Shown here one piece after another: positions 53,116-61,375 of a stretch of 64,000 nt of DNA. Position numbers and translations under genes: made by a program. The stretch comes from an uncultured Anderseniella sp. (lineage in GTDB: Bacteria > Pseudomonadota > Alphaproteobacteria > Rhizobiales > Aestuariivirgaceae). The stretch is taken from assembly GCA_947488295.1 (NCBI GenBank), contig CANKYU010000001.1:248001-312000 (forward strand). The letters run 5' to 3'. The notes under the pieces were generated by a model. The model worked only from the letters and a program-made list of their open reading frames with translations, ran no database searches and was not told where the DNA came from. Each line of letters starts with the position of its first letter. The stretch's first letter is position 1.

Positions 53116-54084
53116 CTACTTCTTGTACATGCCGACCTTGATGGCAACCTTTTCATGGGCATCGTACTCAGCCTTGAACCACTCCGCGTACTCTTCGGCA
53201 TTGCGGTACTTGATCTGGGTGCCTTTGGACTCAAGCGATGACTTGAAGTCTGCATTTTCCGACGCTTTCTTGACCACGTCGGCCCAATATTCGATGACCT
53301 CTTTCGGGGTGCCCTTTGGCGCAACGATGCCGCGGTCGAGCGAGTAGGTCATGTCAACGCCGAGCTCCTTCAGCGTCGGCAGGTCAGGCAGCAGAGGCGA
53401 GCGTTCGTCAGATGCAATTGCCATTGCCTTGAGGTCGCCCGTGGCGAGATGCTTTTTGGCTGTCGGAATGTTGATGGTGCCGAGCTTGATTGTGTCAGCG
53501 AGCAGGGCCGTCACGCGTTCCTTGGTTCCGTCGAACGGAATATACTTGAACTTGGTACCGGTCAGATCTTCGAACAGCAGCCACATGAACTGGCTGGTCG
53601 ACCCGAAAGTTGCGCCAAGCTCGATGCTTTCCGGTGAAGCCTTGGCTGCGGCAACGAGCTCTTCAACCGAATTGAACGGCACGGTGCCGGCAGCGCCCAT
53701 GATCTCAGGCGTAGAGGTGACCTGCGCCACCATGTCGAAACCGTCCCAGGTAAAGTCCACACGGCCGTTGAGATAACCGACAATGGCGCTCTGGTGAATG
53801 GCAAACAGCGTACATCCGTCAGCCTTGGCCTTGCGGGCTTCCTTGGCACCCTTGTTGCCGCCCTGACCGGGTACGGTCACAACCTGCAATTTTACCGGCA
53901 CATCCATTTCCTGAATGGTCTTTTCCATTTGTGAAAAAATGATGTGTGTGCCGCCACCGGCCTTCCATGGCACGATCAGCTTGGCGGTTGTGCAACCCAT
54001 ATCAAGAGCCTGCGCCGGGGCAGACATTCCAATGGCGGCTGCCGCAATGGCAACGCCGCCCAGAAGTGATTTGGCGAAACGCAT
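53116..54084 (-). CDS. tctC: Tripartite tricarboxylate transporter solute-binding protein
   Basis: The 322-residue protein (signal peptide to about AQA, residue 26) has the Bug/TctC features: AKLIVPWKAGGGTHIIFSQM at the opening, VVTVPGQGGNKGAKEARKAK and VPFNSVEELVAAAKASPESI in the middle. TctC binds a carboxylate such as citrate or related acids and passes it to TctA/B. The ligand is not predictable from sequence. It is divergent from the aspartate dehydrogenase-type gene across 135 bp. Confidence 0.9.
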   Translation of the reverse strand: MRFAKSLLGGVAIAAAAIGMSAPAQALDMGCTTAKLIVPWKAGGGTHIIFSQMEKTIQEMDVPVKLQVVTVPGQGGNKGAKEARKAKADGCTLFAIHQSAIVGYLNGRVDFTWDGFDMVAQVTSTPEIMGAAGTVPFNSVEELVAAAKASPESIELGATFGSTSQFMWLLFEDLTGTKFKYIPFDGTKERVTALLADTIKLGTINIPTAKKHLATGDLKAMAIASDERSPLLPDLPTLKELGVDMTYSLDRGIVAPKGTPKEVIEYWADVVKKASENADFKSSLESKGTQIKYRNAEEYAEWFKAEYDAHEKVAIKVGMYKK

Positions 54085-54219
54085 AAACTTCTCCCTGTAA
54101 GATACTATTCAAAATTGTTCCCGGAGCATTTGCCCCGGGTGAACGAAAAAGACTAAGGGTATCGCAGGTTGAGTCAATCGCATGGGGCGTCATTCGGTCC
54201 CGCAGGGCGGGAGAGCCAT

Positions 54220-55053
54220 ATGCAAAATAACCTGACAACGGCGCCGACACTGCGCCTGGGCATTGCCGGTCTCGGCACCATCGGGCTGGCGGTGGCCAGA
54301 CGGGTGGATGCAGGAGAAGCAGGCGACATGCTGGTGTCGGCAGTGTCCGCACGCGATACAAACAAAGCGGCCGACAATATCTCCGGTTTCGCACACAGGC
54401 CTGACATCGTGCCGATTGCCGAGATCGGAGAGTATTGCGACGTGGTGCTGGAATGCGCACCCAGGGCGGTGTTCGATGCGCTGGCAGGCTCGGCCATATC
54501 CAATGGCTGTATTTTCATACCGCTGTCGGTCGGAGCATTGCTGGACCGGCCCGAACTGGTTGAGCAGGCACGCGCGAGCGGTGCAAGAATTGTAGTCCCG
54601 ACGGGTGCGCTGATCGGGCTTGATGCGGTCAAGGCGATTGCCCAGGGCAATGTCAGCAGTATCACCATGGTCACGCGCAAACCGCCGCGCGGGCTGAAAG
54701 GCGCACCGCATATTGCGGCAACCGGTGTTGACCTGGACAGTGTCAGCGAGCCGGTCATGGTGTTTTCGGGCACCGCGCGTGAAGCGGCGAGGGGATTTCC
54801 GGCCAACGTCAACGTGGCTGCCGCACTTGGTCTGGCCGGTATCGGGCCAGACCGGACAATGGTGGAGATATGGGCTGATCCGACCGTGCAGCACAACACC
54901 CACACGATTACGGCGAAGTCGGATTCGTCCGATTTCACCATGACCATTCAGAACATTCCCACCGAGGAAAACCCACCCACCGGAAAAATCACTGCACTGA
55001 GCGCATTGGCAACCCTGCAACGGTTGACATCGCCTCTGGTGGTCGGCACCTGA
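54220..55053 (+). CDS. Aspartate dehydrogenase-like oxidoreductase
   Basis: This 277-residue enzyme has an N-terminal Rossmann fold (LRLGIAGLGTIGLAVARRVD) and the DUF108 (aspartate dehydrogenase) C-terminal domain, with ASGARIVVPTGALIGLDAVK and FPANVNVAAALGLAGIGPDR, including the conserved Asn-Val-Asn catalytic region and a His (NTHTI). It would interconvert aspartate or a related amino acid and its oxoacid with NAD(P). GGGAGAG six bases before ATG 54220 decides this start. It shares its direction with the next gene at 55107 and is divergent from the TctABC operon, so it may be part of the same catabolic locus. Confidence 0.85.
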   Translation: MQNNLTTAPTLRLGIAGLGTIGLAVARRVDAGEAGDMLVSAVSARDTNKAADNISGFAHRPDIVPIAEIGEYCDVVLECAPRAVFDALAGSAISNGCIFIPLSVGALLDRPELVEQARASGARIVVPTGALIGLDAVKAIAQGNVSSITMVTRKPPRGLKGAPHIAATGVDLDSVSEPVMVFSGTAREAARGFPANVNVAAALGLAGIGPDRTMVEIWADPTVQHNTHTITAKSDSSDFTMTIQNIPTEENPPTGKITALSALATLQRLTSPLVVGT

Positions 55054-55106
55054 AGCCATCAGCAAGGGTCACGACCCCGTTTCATGCATGAAAAGGTAAA
55101 CCTCAG

Positions 55107-56705
55107 ATGAGAGATCTAGAACAACCCGGCCGCTCGCCGGTTCTGTCCACAAACGGCATGGCGGCGACGTCGCATCCCCTGTCGACACAGGTTGCCGTGC
55201 GGGTGCTGCGGGATGGCGGCAATGCGCTTGATGCAGCGGTTGCAGCGTGTGCCGTGCAGTGTGTGGTTGAGCCTGAATCAACAGGTATCGGCGGCGATTG
55301 TTTCTGCCTGTATGCGCCGAAGGGGTCCACGGACATTGTCGCCTATAACGGGTCGGGTCGCGCGCCGGCAGCGGCCACTGCACAGTGGTATGCCGACAAC
55401 GGCATTGCCGAGATTGAGCAGCAAAGCCCGCATTCGGTGACCATACCCGGCGCGATCGATGCCTGGGACACGCTGCTGCGTGATCATGGCAGCAGGCCGC
55501 TGGCCGAACTGCTGGCCCCCGCCATAGATTTCGCCCGCAACGGGTATCCGATTTCCTCGCGGGTCGCGGTGGACTTCGCCAGCCAGCATGAGCATCTGCA
55601 GCATGATGAAAACGCCGCAAAGGTTTTCCTGCGCGCAGATGGTGCGCCATATGCGCATGGCCAGTTGCACAAGCAACCGGCACTGGCCGACACGCTGCAG
55701 CTGATCGGCGAGGCGGGGCGTGACGGGTTTTATACCGGCGCCGTTGCAGAAGACATTGTCAGCCACCTGCAATCCAGGGGCGGGCTGCATACGCTGGATG
55801 ACTTTGCCGGCATGAAGGGCGAATACGTCACGCCGATCAGCACGGAATTTCGCGGCAATACGATTTATCAGTGCCCGCCCAACGGGCAGGGCGTGATTGC
55901 GCTGATGCTGCTCAACGTGATGAGCGGCATCGAGGCAGGCGAGGACGGTCCGATTACGCTGGAGCGGGTGCACCGTGAGATCGAGGCGGGCAGGCTGGCG
56001 TACCGGGACCGCAATCTGTACCTGGCAGATCCGGGGCAGTCGGACGTACCGGTGGACTGGTTCCTGTCAGACGAGCATGCGGCTGAAACCCGTGCCGCCA
56101 TCAGCGACGCCCATGCGCTTGATCCGCTGCCGGCGTTCACAGGTCCGCAGCACAAGTCGACGGTCTACATCTCCGTGGTCGACAAGGATCGCAATGCGTG
56201 CAGTTTCATCAACACGCTGTTCCACAATTTCGGATCCGGGATCATGGCGCCGAAATCCGGTGTCATGCTGCACAATCGCGGCCAGGGATTTGTGCTTGAT
56301 CCCAACCATCCCAATTGCATCGCACCGGGCAAACGCCCGCTGCACACGATCATTCCCGGCATGGTGGCCCGGGGCGGCCGGGTGGTGATGCCCTATGGCG
56401 TCATGGGCGGCGAATACCAGGCCTTTGGCCACATGCAGTTTCTCACCCGCGTGTGTGACTATGGCATGGATGTGCAGGAGGCCCAGGACGCGCCGCGCTT
56501 CTTCCCGGACCCGTTCACCGGCGAGGTTGAGGTTGAAGGCACCATTCCGGCAGACATCCTGGCCGGTCTGGAAGCCAAGGGGCACAAGCTGGTGCGCCCG
56601 GCAAAACCGATCGGCGGGTCGCAGGCCATCTGGATCGATTGGGACGAAGGCGTGCTGATCGGCGGGTCTGACCCGCGCAAGGACGGTTGTGCTATCGGGT
56701 ACTAG
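55107..56705 (+). CDS. Gamma-glutamyltransferase-family amidohydrolase (Ntn fold)
   Basis: This 532-residue protein belongs to the gamma-glutamyltransferase family, an Ntn-hydrolase that autocleaves. The likely nucleophile is T352 (HKSTVYISVVDKDRN), in the position of the first Thr of TTH in E. coli GGT. The glycine-rich region ESTGIGGDCFCLYAPKG is typical. No signal peptide is present, unlike periplasmic Ggt, which favours a cytosolic hydrolase such as HpxW, a family member that hydrolyses oxamate. The substrate is unknown here. Confidence 0.85.
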   Translation: MRDLEQPGRSPVLSTNGMAATSHPLSTQVAVRVLRDGGNALDAAVAACAVQCVVEPESTGIGGDCFCLYAPKGSTDIVAYNGSGRAPAAATAQWYADNGIAEIEQQSPHSVTIPGAIDAWDTLLRDHGSRPLAELLAPAIDFARNGYPISSRVAVDFASQHEHLQHDENAAKVFLRADGAPYAHGQLHKQPALADTLQLIGEAGRDGFYTGAVAEDIVSHLQSRGGLHTLDDFAGMKGEYVTPISTEFRGNTIYQCPPNGQGVIALMLLNVMSGIEAGEDGPITLERVHREIEAGRLAYRDRNLYLADPGQSDVPVDWFLSDEHAAETRAAISDAHALDPLPAFTGPQHKSTVYISVVDKDRNACSFINTLFHNFGSGIMAPKSGVMLHNRGQGFVLDPNHPNCIAPGKRPLHTIIPGMVARGGRVVMPYGVMGGEYQAFGHMQFLTRVCDYGMDVQEAQDAPRFFPDPFTGEVEVEGTIPADILAGLEAKGHKLVRPAKPIGGSQAIWIDWDEGVLIGGSDPRKDGCAIGY

Positions 56706-56781
56706 GACGCGGACTGGCAGATATTCTAACCCGCCAGGCTGAAAAAATACCGGCATGGTAAGTACGGCAAGTAATGAAAAA

Positions 56782-56809
56782 TCCCGGATGCTTCGTTAAA
56801 CATCCGGGA
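56782..56809 (-). terminator. Intrinsic terminator for the outer-membrane protein gene
   Basis: TCCCGGATG at 56782-56790 pairs perfectly with CATCCGGGA at 56801-56809 around a 10-base loop. On the minus strand the stem is followed by T(5), the reverse of AAAAA at 56777-56781, giving a proper terminator 25 bases past the stop at 56834. Confidence 0.8.
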
Positions 56810-56833
56810 CAGCTAGAGCTCTGACCGGAGCCT

Positions 56834-57718
56834 CTAGTCGTTTGCGCAGGAATGATTGAAGTCAGGCGTATCCAGCGTGGCTCCCTGACGGTCCACGGTC
56901 AGACGATCGCCCGAGAACGAATAAGACGTACCGATCATGATGGTGTGATCGTCAATTTCAACTCCGCTGCCTCCGGTGGGGTTGGTGCAGTTGTCACGGA
57001 ATACACCGCGGTAGCCGACGTACAGTTGCGTATCACCTATAACCGGCAGGCTTGCGAGCGTGAAGTCATACCGGGCGCCGACAGAAAAGGCCTCCATGTC
57101 ACCAAACACCGCCACATCATAATCGGAACTCAAATACGTGCCTTCAAGCTGAATGCGGCTGCCATCCGCCATGAACCAGCGAAACACCCCACGCGCAAAG
57201 AAACCTTCGTCAAGCAAACCGCCGGAGGCATCCGGCCTGAAATCAACATAGCCGCCCTGGGCATAAAGAGTAATGTTGTCCAGATAGAACTGCGCCTCGC
57301 CGCCGACAAAGCCTGCGTCAGTGCTAAAACCACCGAAGTTTGAGGTGCCGGCACCGCCAAAGATGCCGAATAAGCCGCGGGACGGGTCACGCCAGCTCAC
57401 ATGGACAGCGCCATGAAATGAATACCGGGGCCCAAACACGTCGTTGTCAGGGAAGCTTTCAGTGGCGTATGAGTTGTATTCGTATTTCACGTCTGACTGA
57501 ATTGACAGGTTGTCGCCCAGCGGCAAGCTCAACAGGCCCTCTCCGCCATTAACGAAAACCATGTCGTCATCGAGACTGTCGTCAATGAACTGGACGCCCG
57601 CCCAACTGTCGACTACGCCGGAGACAATAAGTCCGAGTTCCCGATCAAAGTCGGCTGCGTTTGCGTGCGCGGTAAAGGCGAATATGGCGGCTGTTGCAGC
57701 CAGTGGTATCTTTTTCAT
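56834..57718 (-). CDS. Exported outer-membrane beta-barrel-like protein
   Basis: The 294-residue protein from ATG 57718 has a signal peptide (MKKIPLAATAAIFAFTAHAN, cleavage near ANA) followed by alternating polar/hydrophobic strands rich in aromatic and Gly residues, e.g. YAQGGYVDFRPDASGGLLDE, RGVFRWFMADGSRIQLEGTY and TLYAQGG. This is beta-barrel-like, probably an outer-membrane protein. It resembles DUF-type porin-like proteins of alphaproteobacteria but has no clear named family. The terminator at 56782-56809 and AGGGG ahead of the ATG support it as a single-gene transcript. Confidence 0.7.
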   Translation of the reverse strand: MKKIPLAATAAIFAFTAHANAADFDRELGLIVSGVVDSWAGVQFIDDSLDDDMVFVNGGEGLLSLPLGDNLSIQSDVKYEYNSYATESFPDNDVFGPRYSFHGAVHVSWRDPSRGLFGIFGGAGTSNFGGFSTDAGFVGGEAQFYLDNITLYAQGGYVDFRPDASGGLLDEGFFARGVFRWFMADGSRIQLEGTYLSSDYDVAVFGDMEAFSVGARYDFTLASLPVIGDTQLYVGYRGVFRDNCTNPTGGSGVEIDDHTIMIGTSYSFSGDRLTVDRQGATLDTPDFNHSCAND

Positions 57719-57838
57719 TGGCAAGCCCCTGCCGGTGATGTTTGAGCATCTCAATTTGGGCATACAATCAGATTCCATCACGTGAACCCAGTACAATTCG
57801 TCCGCATACGCGCTTTTTTGACGAATGTGACTTATTTG

Positions 57839-58083
57839 TCACAGTTGAAGCTTTGCTGTGAGCACATTTGATTTCAGGCAGACCAGCCACAGGATCGACT
57901 TGTTATCGACCGTGTAGTTGGGCAGGACGCGTCGCGCTTCTTCCCGGACCGGCGCTGCTTTGTGCTCGGAAACCCAATCAATGAAACGTTCCAGAAGATC
58001 ATAGAGTTCCGGATCGGTTCCCTGCTTAAGTCCTCATGGAAGTGATCGAAGAGGTGCTGGCCGGTGCGACGACCATGCTGCAG
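57839..58083 (-). pseudogene. Frameshifted gene remnant
   Basis: On the minus strand, codons from 58083 read LQHGRRTGQHLFDHFHEDL, then a one-base loss near 58030 shifts frame, and the rest reads KQGTDPELYDLLERFIDWVS and continues with SEHKAAPVREEARRVLPNYT to a stop at 57839-57841. The two reading frames join smoothly, as expected for a broken gene rather than two chance frames. No complete start is found upstream, so the N-terminal part is lost. No family identified. A sequencing error at the shift is possible. Confidence 0.5.
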
Positions 58084-58231
58084 TCATTACGTGTGAGCGG
58101 AGTGCCGTATGGATGCTGGCCCGGTGTCGCAGGTGTGTGCATCGGCCAGTCCGCCGTTCCGTTGGCAAGGGATTGTCGAGGACGAACCAACTGTGGTAGG
58201 ACGGAGTTGTAAAAATTAACCGGAGGTCAAC
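58084..58231. promoter_or_regulatory. Candidate promoter region for short transcript
   Basis: The gap from the pseudogene to 58231 holds no gene. TTGTCG at 58173-58178 and TAGGAC at 58197-58202 are 18 bases apart and may be a weak sigma-70-type promoter for the 17-codon ORF. Confidence 0.25.
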
Positions 58232-58285
58232 ATGTACAATCTCTCACCAGAACCGAAACCGCCATCGCCGCCGGACTCGGATTAG
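58232..58285 (+). CDS. 17-residue proline-rich peptide ORF
   Basis: ATG 58232 is preceded by CGGAGG at 58221-58226, an ideal ribosome site five bases away. The frame encodes MYNLSPEPKPPSPPDSD then a stop at 58283-58285. A strong intrinsic terminator begins 57 bases later. The combination of a good ribosome site and terminator is unusual for random sequence; it may be a small protein or a leader peptide, or the ORF may ride on a small RNA. Confidence 0.4.
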   Translation: MYNLSPEPKPPSPPDSD

Positions 58286-58341
58286 AATTCGCAGGCACAT
58301 GCCAGGAGAGGTTTTTAACCCGATCCGGATTGTGTTTTTCA

Positions 58342-58373
58342 GAACCCCGTAATTTGCGGGGTTCTTTTATTTT
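58342..58373 (+). terminator. Strong intrinsic terminator
   Basis: GAACCCCG at 58342-58349 pairs with CGGGGTTC at 58357-58364, an 8-bp stem, directly followed by TTTTATTTT. It ends the short unit carrying the 17-codon ORF and precedes the acyltransferase-like gene. Confidence 0.85.
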
Positions 58374-58399
58374 GGCATGTGCAGGTAAGATTGCTCGAC

Positions 58400-59440
58400 A
58401 TGTCCAGTATCAAATCCCGCACTTCAGAATTGACCCACGTCACTTTTGCTACATCCGGGCCGCGCCGCCTGACGCGCCCAAATGTCACCTCTGTGAGTGC
58501 AAACAGGAATCTACTGCAGTTTCTGGGCTGGATGCTGCAGCCGGGCCGCCCCGATCCCGACAAGTGGTACAAACGGCATTTGGCTGACGCGGTTGCTCCT
58601 TCGACTGATTTCGTCAGCCCCGCTGCACGCAAGTTCATTGATCTTGCAGCCTCGGTACTGGCTGAGCAGGACGAAAGCCTGCTGCAAGTGGTGCGGGCCG
58701 GGGCCATTAACTGTTATGTCCGGGACCGCCAGCTCAAAGCTGTCATGTCGCGATACCCGAGCTGGCGACCTGAAGTTGAGATTTCGGGGACAATTCCACA
58801 CACCGCCACGCAGAGCGGTAAAAGACCGATTGTCTATTGGACGGACAACACAGTCTTTGCCCCGCTGATAGGGCGCTTGGCAGTGCACCAGTTAGGCGTC
58901 AGAGCAACCCAGTTTTCCGATCATGTGCATGGTGATGGCCATACCTGGCTTGGAAAGCTGACATTGCAGCGGCTGAATTTCGCGCTGGAGAACCGCTACA
59001 CTGCCTCTAGACTGGTCAGCGGACCATCAACTCATTTCAATGCAATGCGCAGGCTTGCCGGATCAGCGCGGACCGACGCTGCTTTCTTCATGAATAATAA
59101 TGCCTTCATCGGGCGGCGTTTCGCCTGCACGCGGCTGGACGATCAATTGTGCTTCGTGCAGGCGACCGCGCCGTTGACCATGACGCGGCACTACAATGCT
59201 GTGATCATTCCGCTGACAGTGCTGGAAACAACGCCCTTTGAAAAGTTTTCGGTGCAATTTCATCAACCGCTCCAAGCGGACCTGAGCCTTTCAAAGGATG
59301 ATGACATCAGGCGAATGGCACTGCTCTCCACCCAACGTCAGATGTCTGCAATCAAGGAAAGCCCAGAGCAATGGTTGTGCTGGACCAGCGGACAGTTTGC
59401 TCAGCCGGCCGATGGAAAACTGCACAGACCTGCCATGTAA
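58400..59440 (+). CDS. Putative LpxL-like acyltransferase homologue
   Basis: This 346-residue protein has no signal peptide. Its C-terminal part ends SPEQWLCWTSGQFAQPADGK, which resembles the closing PEQW-containing region of lipid A lauroyl/myristoyl acyltransferases (LpxL/LpxM) and lysophospholipid acyltransferase fold proteins, while KRPIVYWTDNTVFAPLIGRL would correspond to the active region. The characteristic H-x4-D/E motif is not visible, so it may be a divergent or inactive member. I start at ATG 58400; a GTG at 58379 lies right behind the terminator and is less convincing. The DUF6065 gene follows. Confidence 0.45.
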   Translation: MSSIKSRTSELTHVTFATSGPRRLTRPNVTSVSANRNLLQFLGWMLQPGRPDPDKWYKRHLADAVAPSTDFVSPAARKFIDLAASVLAEQDESLLQVVRAGAINCYVRDRQLKAVMSRYPSWRPEVEISGTIPHTATQSGKRPIVYWTDNTVFAPLIGRLAVHQLGVRATQFSDHVHGDGHTWLGKLTLQRLNFALENRYTASRLVSGPSTHFNAMRRLAGSARTDAAFFMNNNAFIGRRFACTRLDDQLCFVQATAPLTMTRHYNAVIIPLTVLETTPFEKFSVQFHQPLQADLSLSKDDDIRRMALLSTQRQMSAIKESPEQWLCWTSGQFAQPADGKLHRPAM

Positions 59441-59580
59441 GGACAGTAACTTGTGCACAGTAACGATTGCCGGGACCGGCCCTCAGCGTGCTGTCTTCCT
59501 CTGGCAAAGAGTTTAATCCAGTATAGCGCGAAAAACTATCCCAACCCGGGTTCAGAGCCCTAAACGCGTGAACAAACCAT

Positions 59581-60312
59581 ATGAAACTGATCTGCTATAC
59601 TCTCGAGGGAAAACAAATTGATGTGCAGCCTGCCGGTGCAGAACGGCCCTGGATCGATGATACGCGTGACCAGTTCGCCAAACGCTGCCTGCCGCTCGTG
59701 GTCGCAAATGCACATGGCTGGCAAGTCCGTTTGCTGGAAGGGTGCTGGCTGAAGTGGAACGGGGGCATCTATCCCAAGGACCTGAAAGTCAAGACCGATT
59801 CAGGCACATCTGATGTCATTGCCAGTCACTTCGGGCATGGCATTGTGACCTTCAAAGTCCACTGCCTGTTCCGCACGGAGCCGGGTATCAATTTGTGGGT
59901 CACCGGACCGGTAAACAGCCTCAAGGATGGCATTCAACCTCTCAGTGGACTGCTTGAAACAGACTGGATGCCTTATACTTTCACGATGAACTGGAAGGTG
60001 ACACGAAAACGCAAATGGATACGGTTTGAAAAAGGTGACCCCATTGCGCAAGTGTTTCCCGTACCACGCGGAATGGTCGATACGACCGAACCGGAACTGC
60101 GTAGTCTGGCAAGCGAAGATAAATTGAATGACATGGTGCTTGGATGGCACCAGTCGCGGAAGGCGTTTATCGAAGCGCTACGGGCCCGTGATCCTGACAC
60201 AATCAGCCAAGCATGGCAGAAGCACTATTTCCGGGGACAGTATCCAGATGGCAGCCCGGGTTCCAGTGAACATCAGACGAAGATCAGGCCGAAACCGTTC
60301 AAGTCCGATTGA
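59581..60312 (+). CDS. DUF6065-like protein
   Basis: This 243-residue cytosolic protein matches the DUF6065 pattern: RCLPLVVANAHGWQVRLLEG, ASHFGHGIVTFKVHCLFRTE, GINLWVTGPVNSLKDGIQPL and the TDWMPYTFTMNWKVTRKRKW segment with FEKGDPIAQVFPVPRGMV. Its function is unknown to me. The family is found in alphaproteobacteria and others, in metabolic and natural product contexts. It lies 140 bp after the acyltransferase-like gene and overlaps the convergent LysR gene at its 3' end by 14 bases. Confidence 0.8.
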   Translation: MKLICYTLEGKQIDVQPAGAERPWIDDTRDQFAKRCLPLVVANAHGWQVRLLEGCWLKWNGGIYPKDLKVKTDSGTSDVIASHFGHGIVTFKVHCLFRTEPGINLWVTGPVNSLKDGIQPLSGLLETDWMPYTFTMNWKVTRKRKWIRFEKGDPIAQVFPVPRGMVDTTEPELRSLASEDKLNDMVLGWHQSRKAFIEALRARDPDTISQAWQKHYFRGQYPDGSPGSSEHQTKIRPKPFKSD

Positions 60313-61255
60313 CGGCAGAGTCAGAGTTGGTGGCCTGGCCATCGGCCATGGTCCGAAAATGGCTGATGAGGGTGTCGACAAAATCTCTTGCCAGCAAAGA
60401 TACCGGGCGGTGGTTGGGACGCAGTATGGCCAGTTCGAAGACAATCTCCGGATGGAACGGCTTGAATACAACTCCGGCGGTTTGTCCGCTGCGGTAAAGC
60501 CTGTAGCTTTGCGCCGTAACGGGATCGACCACGGCGCAGGCCAGGCCGTTTTCCACGTAGGTCAAGAGGGGAATGAAGTACTGGGTGGCAAACGCCACGT
60601 TCATTGACAATCCTGCAGAGGCGAATGCGTCCTGCAACTGGATGGAGACGGGATGCTCGTCCATCAGGATGCCGATCGGCGCTGCATCGAGATGGTCGAT
60701 GGTGATGGTCTTTTCTGACGCCAACGGGCTTTGCGCCGGTACCGCGCACAGGCAGGAAAACCGCACCAGCTCAGACTCTATCAGGCCGCTTTCGCGCGAC
60801 AGGTTCGGGTGGTTGTCGCAGATGCCGATGTCATATTGCTGGGCGGCCAGGAGCTGGATGACCGCTTCGGTGCTGCGCGATACCAGTGTCGTCTTGATGT
60901 CTGATTTGTCCTTGGCGTATTTGGCAACAATGTCCGGCAGCAGGAACACCGACGGGCCGGGCATGGAAGCAATGCGCAGTTCGCCACTTTCAAGCGCCCG
61001 GATGCGGCGCATGTTCTGGGTGATCGCCTCGACGCGCTTAAGCAGTTCGCCGCATTCTTCGAACAGGTATCGGGCTTCGGGTACGGCATGCAGCCGGCCT
61101 CCCTTGCGGTCGAACAGCTTCATGCCAAGACTGGTTTCGAGGTTGGCGATGGTTGCGCTGATCGACGGTTGCGTCCGGTTGAGATTACGCGCGGTCTGCG
61201 AAATCGAGCCGGTCAGCATGACGTCGTGGAAGGCACGCATCTGATTTAAATTCAC
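60299..61255 (-). CDS. LysR-type transcriptional regulator
   Basis: The 318-residue protein from GTG 61255 has the LysR winged helix (NLNQMRAFHDVMLTGSISQT, RTQPSISATIANLE) and a C-terminal effector-binding domain of the periplasmic-binding-protein type. AGGTG about five bases upstream supports GTG 61255; ATG 61240 is the alternative, and the longer frame to 61387 is not protein-like. It is divergent from the TAXI gene at 61376 over about 120 bp and probably regulates that TRAP system (inference). Confidence 0.9.
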   Translation of the reverse strand: MNLNQMRAFHDVMLTGSISQTARNLNRTQPSISATIANLETSLGMKLFDRKGGRLHAVPEARYLFEECGELLKRVEAITQNMRRIRALESGELRIASMPGPSVFLLPDIVAKYAKDKSDIKTTLVSRSTEAVIQLLAAQQYDIGICDNHPNLSRESGLIESELVRFSCLCAVPAQSPLASEKTITIDHLDAAPIGILMDEHPVSIQLQDAFASAGLSMNVAFATQYFIPLLTYVENGLACAVVDPVTAQSYRLYRSGQTAGVVFKPFHPEIVFELAILRPNHRPVSLLARDFVDTLISHFRTMADGQATNSDSAVNRT

Positions 61256-61375
61256 AATACACCTACAATTTTTTCCTATGACTTTAAAGAAAATGAAAAT
61301 TTGTGCAAATGAGTTATACGGCGTAGCCTTTTGCTTCGAGGTTTCACAGGGAAGCCGTTTCAAGGGAGAAAAGGA

